The notes: a model not told the origin generated them from the sequence alone. 64,000 bases of DNA from DATEDA01 sp963827595 (GCA_963827595.1 CAWHBT010000001.1:434001-498000), one strand, 5' to 3'; shown: positions 49,124 through 58,251, counted from the first letter of the stretch. Numbers and translations are program-made.

Positions 49124-50260
49124 CTACTGGAGCTCGACCACGAGGCTCCGGGGCGCCTCGGGCACGGTCTCGAGCCGAAAGTAGACCCGGCCGATCTCGC
49201 GCCCGTCGGTGGTCTCGACCTGCACTTTCCACTCGCCGGGCTGATAGTTGGACTTCACGCCGTAGCCGCGGAAGCCCTGCTCGCGCCCACCGACGATGTT
49301 GATGGGGATCGAGTCGGTCAGACTCCAGCGGCCCCGGGCGTCTTTCGTGTACCAGCGCATCAGCACCTGGTCGGAAAAGCGGGTCGGCGAGAAGATCCGG
49401 AAGAAAACGTAGACGCGGTCGCCCGGCTGGGCGCGGAAGTCCTGGTCACCGTTGTGCCAGATGCGCCACAGCGGCCGCTCGTGGCCGAGCCGGTAGCCGT
49501 CGTCGGTCCGCTCGACGGCGTGATAGACGCCGATGAACGGGATGGACAGCGGCACCGGGGGGATGACCTTCACCAGGTACAGCGTCAGAAAGCCGAGCAG
49601 CACGACGCCCGCCGGCACCAGGATCTGCCGCCGCGCCCGCCGAAAGAGGTCGGGCGCAGCCGCCCCGATCCCCCAGCCGAGGCCGGCGAGCGGCAGGGCG
49701 CCGACCAGCATCGAGAGCAGGAACACGCCGACCCCGATCGAGCCGACGAAGATCGGCACCACGTGGGCGAAGAACGACAGCACGCACAGGCTGAGCAGCG
49801 CGAACTTGAACGGCAACCCCAGCGACTTGAAGCGCCGCGTCTCGTTGGCCACCAGGACCAGCACCAGGAAGGCGAGGAACGAGAACGACACCAGCAGCGA
49901 CGAGCTCTTGAAGAAGTAGATGGTGTAGAGGTTGAGCAGGCTGCCGAACAGGAAGTGGACGACCGCGGTGCGGCCCTGGTAGTACCAGCGCTTCACGGCG
50001 AACATTTTCTCGAGCTCGAGCGGCGGACGCGCCTCCTCCAGGAACATCTGCGCGAGGGCCATCGTGATCACGGCGAGGTAAAGGATCTGCTGGCCGATCG
50101 CGAGCCAGGAGTCGACGCGGCTGAAGGTGAGGACGTCGAAGACGAACCCGGCGACGAACGCGACGACGGCGATCCGGCGCTCGTTCCGCGCGTAGTACAG
50201 CTTGAATCGATCGATCCCTGCCGGGGCGGGGGCGGCGGGAATCGCGTCTGGCTGCGTCAT
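49124..50260 (-). CDS. DUF2914 membrane protein
   Basis: A 378-residue protein. Residues 30-265 hold about seven hydrophobic helices; the C-terminal 110 residues outside the membrane form a DUF2914 domain (PF11141; V-Y-V-F-F-R-I-F-S, then Y-G-V-K-S-N-Y-Q-P-G-E-W-K-V-Q-V-E-T-T-D-G-R-E-I-G-R). The family is of unknown function. It is convergent with the LuxR gene; 4 bases separate the stops. Confidence 0.82.
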   Translation of the reverse strand: MTQPDAIPAAPAPAGIDRFKLYYARNERRIAVVAFVAGFVFDVLTFSRVDSWLAIGQQILYLAVITMALAQMFLEEARPPLELEKMFAVKRWYYQGRTAVVHFLFGSLLNLYTIYFFKSSSLLVSFSFLAFLVLVLVANETRRFKSLGLPFKFALLSLCVLSFFAHVVPIFVGSIGVGVFLLSMLVGALPLAGLGWGIGAAAPDLFRRARRQILVPAGVVLLGFLTLYLVKVIPPVPLSIPFIGVYHAVERTDDGYRLGHERPLWRIWHNGDQDFRAQPGDRVYVFFRIFSPTRFSDQVLMRWYTKDARGRWSLTDSIPINIVGGREQGFRGYGVKSNYQPGEWKVQVETTDGREIGRVYFRLETVPEAPRSLVVELQ

Positions 50261-50371
50261 CGTTCGCTCGTCCGGTGCGCCCGGAGCGCCACGTGGCGTG
50301 GCGACCGTGCGCCGACCGACCCGGCGGCGCTCCTCGCCCGGGTGACGGGCTGGTAGGCGAAAACCCGGCGG

Positions 50372-50701
50372 CTAGCGGGTCCGCCGCGGGTTGCTGATTC
50401 CCGCTTCGGCGTAGAGGCGCTTCGCCAGCACGGTCTGCTTGAAGAAGGCGACCACCGCGCCCTCCGTTTCGACCGCCTCGACGCGCTGGCGGCGCTCCTG
50501 CTCGCCGCTCCGGCTCGAGCGGCGGGTCTCGTGGCACACGTAGGTGCCGCCCTCGGTCCGGTAGAGCGTGAGCTCGATCCACCGTCCCATGTGGCGGCTG
50601 AAGTTGGAGGCCTTCCGCTCCGGGCTGCTCGTCACGCGCGCGACCAGCTCGCCGCTGAAGATGAGATCCGGCGCGCCGTCGATGGACAGCTTGAAATCCA
50701 T
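50372..50701 (-). CDS. Small conserved-looking protein, unknown function
   Basis: A 109-residue protein with strands I-D-G-A-P-D-L-I-F-S-G-E-L-V-A and W-I-E-L-T-L-Y-R-T-E-G-G-T-Y-V-C-H-E-T, and a helical C-terminus (F-F-K-Q-T-V-L-A-K-R-L-Y-A-E-A-G). ATG 50701 overlaps the stop of the next upstream gene by one base (TAATG), so the two are translated together. I do not recognise a family. Confidence 0.65.
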   Translation of the reverse strand: MDFKLSIDGAPDLIFSGELVARVTSSPERKASNFSRHMGRWIELTLYRTEGGTYVCHETRRSSRSGEQERRQRVEAVETEGAVVAFFKQTVLAKRLYAEAGISNPRRTR

Positions 50702-50928
50702 TATCGGAAGGACCACCCGTGCGTGAAGTTGCCGCCGGCGCCGCTCACGCGCATCGTGCTCGGCCGGTTTGCCGACGCCCAGTCCTTCGCGTAGCTGAGG
50801 GCGCGCGTGCGGTCCAGGAACAGCCGGGACTTCGACGCGCCGGGCAGCTGCACCCGCCAGCCGTCCTCGGCGTTCGCCTGAACGAGGACGAGCGCGAACT
50901 TCGGCCCGGTGAGGTTGAGTTCGATCAC
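50701..50928 (-). CDS. Small protein, unknown function, coupled partner
   Basis: A 75-residue protein, strand-rich at the start (I-E-L-N-L-T-G-P-K-F-A-L-V-L-V-Q-A), ending in a Gly/Trp tail. Its TAA shares a base with the ATG of the 109-residue gene. The pair may form a complex. No family recognised. Confidence 0.6.
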   Translation of the reverse strand: MIELNLTGPKFALVLVQANAEDGWRVQLPGASKSRLFLDRTRALSYAKDWASANRPSTMRVSGAGGNFTHGWSFR

Positions 50929-51010
50929 GACGGCGCAATACCGCAGCCAGTATACGTGGCCGAACGGCAGGCCGCTTCGCGCCCGCGCGGCGGGTTTTCG
51001 ACGCTTGGAT

Positions 51011-51280
51011 CTAGCGCCGCCGGTGTTGCGGCGACAGCGGGTTCGCGGGAGCGGCCCGCTCGTCCTTGTGCCGGAAATTGATCCGGCCCTTGGTCAGGTC
51101 GTAGGGCGACATCTCGAGGGTGACCTTGTCCCCGGCCAGGATGCGGATGCGGTGCTTCCGCATCTTGCCCGAGGCGTACGCCAGCACGTCGGCGCCGTTG
51201 GCGAGCACCACGCGGAACTGCGTGTTCGGCAGGACCTCGCTGACCACGCCTTCCATTTCGATCATCTCTTCCTTCGGCAT
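51011..51280 (-). CDS. infA: Translation initiation factor IF-1
   Basis: An 89-residue IF-1 (PF01176): E-M-E-G-V-V-S-E-V-L-P-N-T-Q-F-R-V, S-G-K-M-R-K-H-R-I-R-I and S-P-Y-D-L-T-K-G-R-I-N-F-R form the OB fold that binds the ribosomal A site. It has a C-terminal extension of about 15 residues (K-D-E-R-A-A-P-...-H-R-R-R) beyond the usual 72-residue length, as in the second infA copies of Burkholderiales. It lies 58 bases downstream of cspA in the same direction, suggesting a cold or stress role. Confidence 0.92.
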   Translation of the reverse strand: MPKEEMIEMEGVVSEVLPNTQFRVVLANGADVLAYASGKMRKHRIRILAGDKVTLEMSPYDLTKGRINFRHKDERAAPANPLSPQHRRR

Positions 51281-51338
51281 GCTCCTTCCCGCGGCCGCGA
51301 TCGCGGAGGCAGTGCGTTCACTGCCTCCGCAACCGGGG

Positions 51339-51545
51339 TCAGACGGCTTTCAGGTTGACCGCCGAGGACTTGCCGTTGGGTGCCTGCTGTACCTCGAACT
51401 GGACCTTCTGGTTCTCGCTGAGCGTGCCGAGGCCGGCGCGCTCGACCGCCGAGATGTGCACGAAGACGTCCTTCGAGCCGTCGTCCGGCCGGATGAACCC
51501 GAAACCCTTGCTGGTGTTGAAGAACTTGACGGTGCCGGTAGGCAT
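51339..51545 (-). CDS. cspA: Cold-shock protein (CspA family)
   Basis: A 68-residue cold-shock domain protein with RNP1 K-G-F-G-F-I and RNP2 V-F-V-H-I-S motifs, binding single-stranded RNA or DNA as an RNA chaperone. ATG 51545 has a GGAGGG site; the open frame further upstream is leader. The leader is about 120 bases or more and carries a strong hairpin, as is usual for cold-induced csp genes. Confidence 0.93.
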   Translation of the reverse strand: MPTGTVKFFNTSKGFGFIRPDDGSKDVFVHISAVERAGLGTLSENQKVQFEVQQAPNGKSSAVNLKAV

Positions 51546-51566
51546 GAGAGCCCTCCAGTCTGGCGT

Positions 51567-51592
51567 TGCCCGGCACGACACTGTGCCGGGCA
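51567..51592 (-). promoter_or_regulatory. Hairpin in the cspA leader
   Basis: Perfect 10-bp arms TGCCCGGCAC (51567-51576) and GTGCCGGGCA (51583-51592) with a 6-base loop, about 20 bases before the cspA start. No T run follows on either strand, so it is more likely a translational or stability element than a terminator. Confidence 0.6.
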
Positions 51593-51673
51593 TCAAATTA
51601 CTTATGGGAGAGGACCAGAGCGGCGCCCGCAAGCGGGGGTCGTGGACGGACCCACAGCAAATTCGACGGTCGC

Positions 51674-51701
51674 ATTATGCGGATGCCGGGGGAGTTTGCA
51701 A
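51674..51701 (-). promoter_or_regulatory. Predicted cspA promoter
   Basis: On the minus strand TTGCAA (51701 to 51696), a 16-base spacer and CATAAT (51679 to 51674). It predicts an mRNA leader of roughly 120 bases, in the range of cold-shock genes. Confidence 0.45.
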
Positions 51702-51976
51702 GGGGTGGGGGCAAGCAAATCGCGCGCCCGCCCCGATCGGGCACCGGGCGATGCGCCAGCATCCGCGGATGTTCGGCGGCTTCGCGCTCGCGCAGGTCGA
51801 GGCCGACGGCGTCGCGATCCGCACCCGCCACCGGCTCGCCCGAACAAGCGTAATCTCCGCCGGCTATTAGTTCCCGGCGATCGGCCGCCACGCCGCCTGG
51901 ATGCTGCGGCGCGGCGTTCGGCCGCCGGCGCGAAGTGCGCCTGTTCAAGCCCGATCTCACCTGAAAGGAGCGTTCG

Positions 51977-52754
51977 ATGCGCAGCAAGTCCAGCATGCTC
52001 GTCGTGACGGCGCTGTGCGCCGCCACGTCGATGGCCGCGTGGGTCGCCCGTGCGGGGTTCCTGGGCGGCACGGCGTCGTGGCGCACCGACCTCTACACCA
52101 GCCGCGGCACGCTGCTCACGCTGCGCGAGAGCATCGAGCTGAACAAGAAGCTCGGCGTGAAGCACACGCCTGAGCTCAAGGCCGGCAATCCCGCGCGCGT
52201 CAACGAGGTGTTCGGCAGCCAGGCCAAGTACGCTCAGGCCATGATCGACGAGTTCAAGGAGGCCGGAGTCGACCCGCGCGACGTCTGGGCGCAGTCGTTC
52301 AATCAGGACGACGTGATCTACTGGATCAAGAATGAACCGCGCTTCGGCCGCCAGGCGGTATTTCTCGACAGCTGGGACCCGCCCGCCGTCCCGCGGCAGA
52401 CGCTCGCCGAGCTGAAGCAGCTGCGCGCAAACGGGGTGAAGATCGTTGCACCGCCGATCCCCGCGCTGCTCGCGGTGAAGAACGGCAAGATCGTCCCGTC
52501 GGAGTATGCGCACGACATCAAGGGCGTCGGCTTCGACATCATCACCTGGAGCTTCGAGCGCTCGGACCTGCGCGGCGGTGCTTCCGCCGCCGGCTTCTAC
52601 TAGCAGTTCGACTCGAAGGGCGTGGTGGTGAAGAAGGACAGCGACATGTACATCGCGCTCGACGTGCTCGCGAAGCAAGGTCGGGATCCTCGGCATCTTC
52701 TCCGACTGGCCGGCGACGGTGACCTACTACGCCAACTGCATGGGCCTCAAGTAG
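51977..52754 (+). pseudogene. Decayed glycerophosphodiester phosphodiesterase
   Basis: After a signal peptide (about 1-26) the frame jumps straight into F-L-G-G-T-A-S-W-R-T-D-L-Y, a segment that lies in the second half of exported GDPD enzymes of Burkholderiales. The H-R-G catalytic start and the Glu/Asp metal sites are gone, so an internal deletion is likely. The rest follows the family (T-P-E-L-K, D-V-W-A-Q-S-F-N, A-V-F-L-D, G-F-D-I-I-T-W), then meets TAG at 52601-52603 where the family continues Y-x-F-D, and a one-base insertion near 52678 shifts the terminal S-D-W-P-A-T-V-T-Y-Y-A-N-C to another frame. Three independent lesions make this a true pseudogene. Confidence 0.78.
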
Positions 52755-52777
52755 GGGACGCCCGGGTCACCGCGCGG

Positions 52778-53740
52778 TCACTGCGAGCGGATGCCGAGCT
52801 CCGGAAGCAGCTTGCCGTAGCGCTGGCTCTCGGCGCGCACGTACGCGGCGAACGCGTCGGGCGTCATCGGCGGCGCCAGGTCGACCGCGAGCGTCTTGAA
52901 CCGCTCGCGGATCGCCGGCTCCTGCATGACCTTCTGGACCTCGCGGTTCAGCCGGTCGACGATGTCGCGCGGTGTCCCGCTGGGCGCGTAGAACCCGAAA
53001 TACGGCCCCCCGTCGACGCCCTTGATGCCGTTCTCCTCCAGCGTCGGCACGTCCGGAAAATCGGGATGGCGTTGCGGCCCGGCGATCGCGACGAGGCGGA
53101 GTTTCCCGGCCTTGGCGTGCGGCAACCCGACGCCCGGATCGAACGCGAGGTCGACGACGCCGCCGAGGAGGTCCTTGAGGGCCGGGCCCGCACCCTTGTA
53201 CGGGATGTGGTTCATCTGGACCTTCGCCTCGCGGTTGAAGACCTCGACCGCGATGTGCGGCGAGGTGCCGTTGCCGGGCGTCCCGTAGTTGAGCTTGCCG
53301 GGGTTCGCCCGCGCAAAGGCGAGGAACTCCTTGTAGTTGCTCACGGGTAGATCGAGCTTGACGATCACGTAGAGCGACACGCTTCCGGTCGCCACGACCG
53401 GCGTCAACGCCTTCAGCGGATCGAAGTCGGCCCGCTTCACGAGGTGCGGCGCGATCATCATGGTGCTGCCCGGCGCGTACACGAACATCGTGCCGTCGGG
53501 GTCGGCGCGCGCGGCGGCTTCGAACCCGATGTAGCCGTCGCCGCCGGCGCGGTTCTCGATCACGAACGGCTGCCCGAGCGTCTCGGTGAGGCGGGCGCCC
53601 AGGACGCGCGCCGTGATATCGGCCACGCCGCCGGGAGCGACGTTCACGATCACGCGGACCGGCTTCGAGGGCCAGGCTTGTGCCTGGGCCGTGCCCGCGA
53701 TCGATACGGCAACCAGCAGCGACAGCAGCAGCCTGACCAT
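52778..53740 (-). CDS. Bug/TctC family periplasmic binding protein
   Basis: A 320-residue protein: signal peptide about 1-21 (G-T-A-Q-A-Q), then W-P-S-K-P-V-R-V-I-V-N-V-A-P-G-G and N-R-A-G-G-D-G-Y-I-G, the TctC signature (PF03401). ATG 53740 follows AAGGAGGAG. It is divergent from the SDR/CoA ligase run, with a 95-base shared promoter region, and likely imports the acid degraded there. No TctA/B genes nearby. Confidence 0.9.
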   Translation of the reverse strand: MVRLLLSLLVAVSIAGTAQAQAWPSKPVRVIVNVAPGGVADITARVLGARLTETLGQPFVIENRAGGDGYIGFEAAARADPDGTMFVYAPGSTMMIAPHLVKRADFDPLKALTPVVATGSVSLYVIVKLDLPVSNYKEFLAFARANPGKLNYGTPGNGTSPHIAVEVFNREAKVQMNHIPYKGAGPALKDLLGGVVDLAFDPGVGLPHAKAGKLRLVAIAGPQRHPDFPDVPTLEENGIKGVDGGPYFGFYAPSGTPRDIVDRLNREVQKVMQEPAIRERFKTLAVDLAPPMTPDAFAAYVRAESQRYGKLLPELGIRSQ

Positions 53741-53835
53741 GTCTCCTCCTTGAGCGAGCCTCTTGACAGGCGCTCGGCGCGGCTCGAATCTTAGGCTGGC
53801 CAACTACGGTAGACAAGCGCCGGGCGCCTGACGCA

Positions 53836-54597
53836 ATGACAGTCAGAAGAATCGCATTGGTCACCGGGGCGGCGACCGGCATCGGGCGAGCCGTGGCGCT
53901 CGCGCTCGCGCGCGCCGGCTTCGACGTCGCGATCAACTACAGCCGCAGCGAACCCGCCGCCCGCGAGACCGCGGCCGCGGCGGAAAGACTCGGCGCGGCG
54001 ACGCTGCTGTGTCGGTGCGACGTCAGCGACGATACTGCGGTGCGGCAGATGCTCCGCGAAGTCGACCAGCGCTTCGGCCGGCTCGACGTCCTCGTCAACA
54101 ACGCCGGCACCACCACCGAGGTCAAGCCCAAGGACTTCGAAGCACTGACGGTCGAAGAGTGGGACCGCGTGTTCGCGGTCAACGTGCGCGGCGTCTTCCT
54201 CGTGACCCGCGCCGCGCTGCCGCTGCTGCGCAAGGGCACCGACCCCTGCATCGTCAACACCGCGAGCATCGTGGGCCTGCGCCCGGGTCCCCAGCCGCTC
54301 CCCTACGCCGCGAGCAAGGCCGCGGTCGTGAACCTGACCAAGACCCTCGCCTACAACCTGGGTCCCGACATTCGCGTGAACGCGGTGGCGCCGGGCTGGA
54401 TGGAGGGCGACTGGATGAAGCGCATGCTGAAGGACAAGTACGACGACCTGATGGCGCGGCGCGCGAAGCTCACGCCGCTCAAGCGCTGCGTCACCGCCGA
54501 CGACGTCGCGGAGACCATGCTGAGCCTGATCGTCGGCAACCGGTTCGTCACCGGCGAGGTCGTCGTGGTCGACGGCGGTTTCGCGAGCTCGACCTAG
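53836..54597 (+). CDS. Short-chain dehydrogenase/reductase
   Basis: A 253-residue classical SDR (PF13561). The Rossmann motif T-G-A-A-T-G-I-G near residues 10-17, N-N-A-G, N-T-A-S-I-V and the catalytic Y-A-A-S-K are present. It reduces or oxidises an alcohol/ketone with NAD(P). The stop is one base before the CoA ligase start, so they are co-transcribed. Best read as a beta-hydroxyacyl or cyclic alcohol dehydrogenase of the second catabolic run; substrate unknown. Confidence 0.88.
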   Translation: MTVRRIALVTGAATGIGRAVALALARAGFDVAINYSRSEPAARETAAAAERLGAATLLCRCDVSDDTAVRQMLREVDQRFGRLDVLVNNAGTTTEVKPKDFEALTVEEWDRVFAVNVRGVFLVTRAALPLLRKGTDPCIVNTASIVGLRPGPQPLPYAASKAAVVNLTKTLAYNLGPDIRVNAVAPGWMEGDWMKRMLKDKYDDLMARRAKLTPLKRCVTADDVAETMLSLIVGNRFVTGEVVVVDGGFASST

Positions 54598-54598
54598 G

Positions 54599-56250
54599 AT
54601 GCTCGAAGGCGTCGTCCCGTTCCCGTCCGAGTTCGCGCGGCGCTATCGCGAGCGGGGGTACTGGGCGGACCGGTCCCTCGCCGCGGAGCTCGGCGCCGCC
54701 TGCCGCAAGTTCGCCGACCGCGTCGCCGTCGTCGACCGCGACCGGCGGTACACGTATCAGGAGCTCGACGGCGCGAGCGACCGGCTCGCGCTCAACCTGC
54801 TCGCGCTCGGCCTGCGGCCGCTCGACCGCGTCGTCGTGCAGCTCCCCAACGTCGCCGAGTTCGTGCTGCTGTACCTCGCGCTGCAGAAGCTCGGCGCGAT
54901 CCCGATCGCGGCGCTTGCCACGCACCGCCACACCGAGGTGAGCCAGTTCGTCCGCATCGCGTCCGCGGCCGCGTGCGTCTATCCCGAGGCGCAGGGCGAC
55001 TTCCGGTTCGGCCCGATGGTCGAGCGCGTCCAGGCGGAGTCGCCGTGCCTGAAGTGGCGGCTCGTCCTCGGCGTGGCCGGCCCGGGCGAGCAGTCCCTCG
55101 CCGAGCTGATCGAGCGCGCGCCGCGGCTGCCGCGGGCGGAGCTCGACCGGATCGCGATCGACCCCGACGATCCCTGCATCTTCCAGCTGTCGGGCGGGAC
55201 GACCGGCGTGCCGAAGCTCATCCCGCGCTCCCACAACGACTACGCCTACAACTCGAAGACGGCCGCGCCGGTCTGCGGCGTGACCGGGGACTCGGTGCTC
55301 CTGCTCGCGCTGCCGATCGCGCACAACCTGCCGCTCGCCTGCCCCGGGATCCAGGGCTACTTCCTCAACGGCGGCAAGGTCGTGCTGTGCGCGAGCACCC
55401 GTCCCGAGGAGATGTTCGCGGCGGCCGAGCGCGCCACCGCGTCACGCACATCAAGGTCGTCCCGGCGCTGCTCGTCCGGCTGATCAACAGCCCGGAGATC
55501 GGGAGCTTCGACCTCGCCTCCGTCCGGGTGATCCAGAGCGGCGGCCAGCGAATGCAGCCGGAAGTGCGCGCGCGGACGAAGGCGCTGATCCCGAGCGCGA
55601 CGGTGCAGGAGAACTTCGGCATGTCGGAGGGGATGCTCTTCTACGTCCGCCTCGACGATCCCGAGGACGTGCGCCTCGAGACCTGCGGCCGGCCGATCTC
55701 CCCGGACGACGAGGTCCGGCTGGTCGACGACGACGACAACGACGTGCCGCCGGGCGCGGTGGGCGAGCTCATCTGCCGCGGCCCCTACACGCTGCGCGGG
55801 TACTTCGGCGTCCCGGAGTACAACGCGCGCCAGTTCACGCCCGACGGCTTCTACCGCACCGGCGACCTGATGCGGCGGCACCCGTCCGGCAACTACGTCG
55901 TCGAGGGGCGGAAGAAGGACCTCATCAACCGCGGCGGCGAGAAGATCAGCGCCGAGGAGGTCGAGAACCTGATCCTCTCGCACCCGGCGGTGCAGAACGT
56001 CGCCTGCGTCCCCATGCCCGATGCCAGCCTGGGCGAGAAGATGTGCGCCTGCGTGATCCTGCGCGGCGGCCGCGCGCTCACGCTCAAGGAGCTGGTCGAG
56101 TTCCTGGGCGCCAAGGAGATCGCCCGGTTCAAGCTGCCCGAACGGCTGGAGGTGCTGGGCGAGTTCCCGGTGTCGACCTTCGGCAAGGTGTCGAAGAAGG
56201 CGCTGGTCGAGATGGTGACGAAGAAGCTCGCGCAGGAGCGGACCGCCTGA
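54599..56250 (+). CDS. AMP-forming CoA ligase (2,3-dihydroxybenzoate-AMP ligase-like), frameshifted
   Basis: An ANL-superfamily ligase. The first frame includes Y-T-Y-Q-E-L-D, the P-loop L-S-G-G-T-T-G-V-P-K and I-A-H-N; after about 55428-55434 the rest is in another frame (R-V-T-H-I-K-V-V-P, G-M-S-E-G, Y-R-T-G-D, G-R-K-K-D-L-I-N-R-G-G-E-K-I, F-G-K-V-S-K-K). The break is in GAGCGCGCCAC, where two extra bases (GC) separate E-R from H-R-V-T. Removing them restores about 550 residues. Architecture resembles EntE/DhbE-type aryl acid ligases, suggesting an aromatic acid substrate. Confidence 0.83.
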
Positions 56251-56251
56251 C

Positions 56252-57094
56252 ATGCGGATCATCGACCTCCACTGCTACCCGGGCACGCAGGCGTGGATCG
56301 ACAGCCAGGGCCCGTACGTCGCGGCGCTCGCGAAGTACTGGAACCGGGCGTGGGTGGCCAAGAGCGAGGACGAGGTCGTCGCGGACTTCGCCGGCGCCGC
56401 GGTCGAGGCCTGTCTCGTCGCGCTCGACCTCGAGACGACCGTCAAGACGCCGCCCTGCACGAACGAGTACGTGCACGGCATGTGGAAGCGCCACCCGGAG
56501 CGGATCATCCAGTGCTGGGGCACGCTCGACCCGTTCAAGGGCGAGGTCGCGATCGCGCAGGCGCAGAAGGCGGTGCGGGAGCTCGGCTTCGTCGGCTTCC
56601 ACTTTCATCCGATCATGCAGCACTTCGCGGTGAACGAGCGGCGCTTCTACCCGCTGTTCGAGGCGATCGACGGGCTCGGTGCGGCGGTGATGATCGACGT
56701 CGGCACCACCGGCATGGGCGCCGGCCTGCCGGGCGGGATGGGTGCGAGAATCCGCCACGCGCATCCGGCGGCGATCGACGAGCTCGCGGCCGACTTCCCG
56801 AAGCTCCGGATCCTCATGGCGCACCCCGGCTGGCCGTGGGTCGACGAGGCGACCGCGGTGGCGCTGCACAAGGGCAACGTCTACTGGGAGATGTCGGGCT
56901 GGGCGCCGAAGCACTTCCCGGCGAGCCTCAAGGTCGACATGCGCGCGCGGCTGCAGGACAAGATCATGTTCGGCAGCGACTACCCGAGCCTGCCCTACCC
57001 GCGCATCCTCCGGGAATGGCAGGAACTCGGCTACGGCGACGCGGTGATGGAGAAGATCTTCCACCGGAACGCCGAGCGCGTACTCGGCCTCTAG
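56252..57094 (+). CDS. Amidohydrolase family 2 (TIM-barrel) protein
   Basis: A 280-residue protein of PF04909. I-I-D-L-H-C-Y at the start holds a single His where many members have HxH; later G-F-H-F-H-P, M-A-H-P-G-W-P and F-G-S-D-Y-P contribute metal His and the Asp. It starts one base after the ligase stop. Members act as hydrolases or decarboxylases of CoA-pathway or ring-cleavage intermediates. Confidence 0.83.
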   Translation: MRIIDLHCYPGTQAWIDSQGPYVAALAKYWNRAWVAKSEDEVVADFAGAAVEACLVALDLETTVKTPPCTNEYVHGMWKRHPERIIQCWGTLDPFKGEVAIAQAQKAVRELGFVGFHFHPIMQHFAVNERRFYPLFEAIDGLGAAVMIDVGTTGMGAGLPGGMGARIRHAHPAAIDELAADFPKLRILMAHPGWPWVDEATAVALHKGNVYWEMSGWAPKHFPASLKVDMRARLQDKIMFGSDYPSLPYPRILREWQELGYGDAVMEKIFHRNAERVLGL

Positions 57095-57109
57095 ACGAGG
57101 AGTCGATCG

Positions 57110-58251
57110 ATGGCAGCGAGAACCACACCCCCCTTCCGCGCCGACCAGGTCGGCAGCCTGCGGCGGCCGGAGCCGCTGATGAAGGCGCGCGAGCGGCTGC
57201 TCGGCGCGCACGACCTCGACCACAACTTCGGCCCGCACGGCAACGCCGAGCTCCACCGGCTCGAGGACGAGGCGATCCGCGAGGTCGTGAAGCTGCAGGA
57301 GGGCATCGGCCTGCGCTCGGTCACCGACGGCGAGTTCCGCCGCCGGATCTGGTGGAGCGAGTTCCTCCTCTCGCTCGAGGGCGTCGAAGGCTCGTATCGC
57401 GGCGAGGAGCGGTTCCACGACAAGACCGGCCACACGGTGCCGTCGCCGCGCATCGAAGTCACCGGCAAGGTCCGCTGGCGGAAAAGCGTGAACGTCGCGC
57501 CATTCCAGTTCCTGAAGTCGGTCACCAAGGCCACGCCGAAGGTCACGATGCCGGCGCCGCAGACGCTGTACCAGTTCGCGACGCGCGCGACGGTCAGCAA
57601 GGAGGCATATCCCGATCTCGCCGCGCTGTGGGACGACCTGGCCGAGGCCTACGGCGCGGAACTCCGCGCGCTCGGCGAAGCCGGCTGCACCTACGTTCAG
57701 CTCGACGAGGTGACGACCTCGTGTCTGTGCGACGAGAAGCAGCGGACCAAGTTCCGCGACCGTGGCGACGACCCGGACGCGATGCTCGGGAGCTACGCAA
57801 GAAGCGATCAACCGGATCGTCGCGAACCGGCCCAGGGGAATGACGATCGCGATGCACACCTGCCGGGGCAACTACCAGGGGCACTGGATGGCCGAGGGCG
57901 GCTACGACCCGATCGCGGAGCGCGTGTTCAACGAGATCAAGGTGGACGCCTTCTTCCTCGAGTACGACTCGCCGCGCGCGGGCGGCTTCGAGCCGCTCAG
58001 GTTCGTGCCGCAGGACAAGACCATCGTGCTCGGGCTCGTCTCCACCAAGACGCCGGAGCTCGAATCGGCCGATGCGCTGAAGAAGGCGCATCGACGAGGC
58101 GTCGCGGTACGTGCCGCTCGACCGGCTGTGCCTCAGCCCGCAGTGCGGGTTCTCGAGCAACTACCTGGGCAACCCGGTCACGATCGACGACGAGAAGCGC
58201 AAGCTCGAGCTCGTCGTCAAGGTCGCGCAGTCCGTCTGGGGCAGCGCCTAG
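57110..58251 (+). CDS. MetE-like (cobalamin-independent methionine synthase II family) protein, two frameshifts
   Basis: About 380 residues when repaired. The zinc-methyltransferase motifs are spread over three frames: frame 1 has R-A-D-Q-V-G-S-L-R-R-P and V-T-D-G-E-F-R-R; after about 57800 (one extra A in GCAAGAAGCG) frame 2 gives I-A-M-H-T-C-R-G-N and F-F-L-E-Y-D; after about 58087 (one extra base in AAGGCGC) frame 3 gives L-S-P-Q-C-G-F-S-S-N. His, Cys, Glu and Cys are the expected zinc ligands. It lacks the MetE N-domain, so it belongs to the short family that includes demethylases and epoxyalkane:CoM transferases. Its place in a catabolic run suggests demethylation or thiol transfer. Confidence 0.78.

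Larger units (their letters stand above)
51546..51976. other. Region without a gene between cspA and the GDPD remnant
   Basis: A 431-base stretch with the cspA leader and promoter on its left. From about 51720 to 51960 there are short open frames on both strands but none with homology I recognise or a good start. It may hold debris of the decayed gene to the right. Confidence 0.5.

Noticed and set aside
53741..53835. GntR-type palindrome in the Bug/SDR divergent promoter
   Set aside because: ACTACGGTAGACAAG only partly resembles the box and is not symmetric, so the second catabolic run is not assigned to the same regulon.
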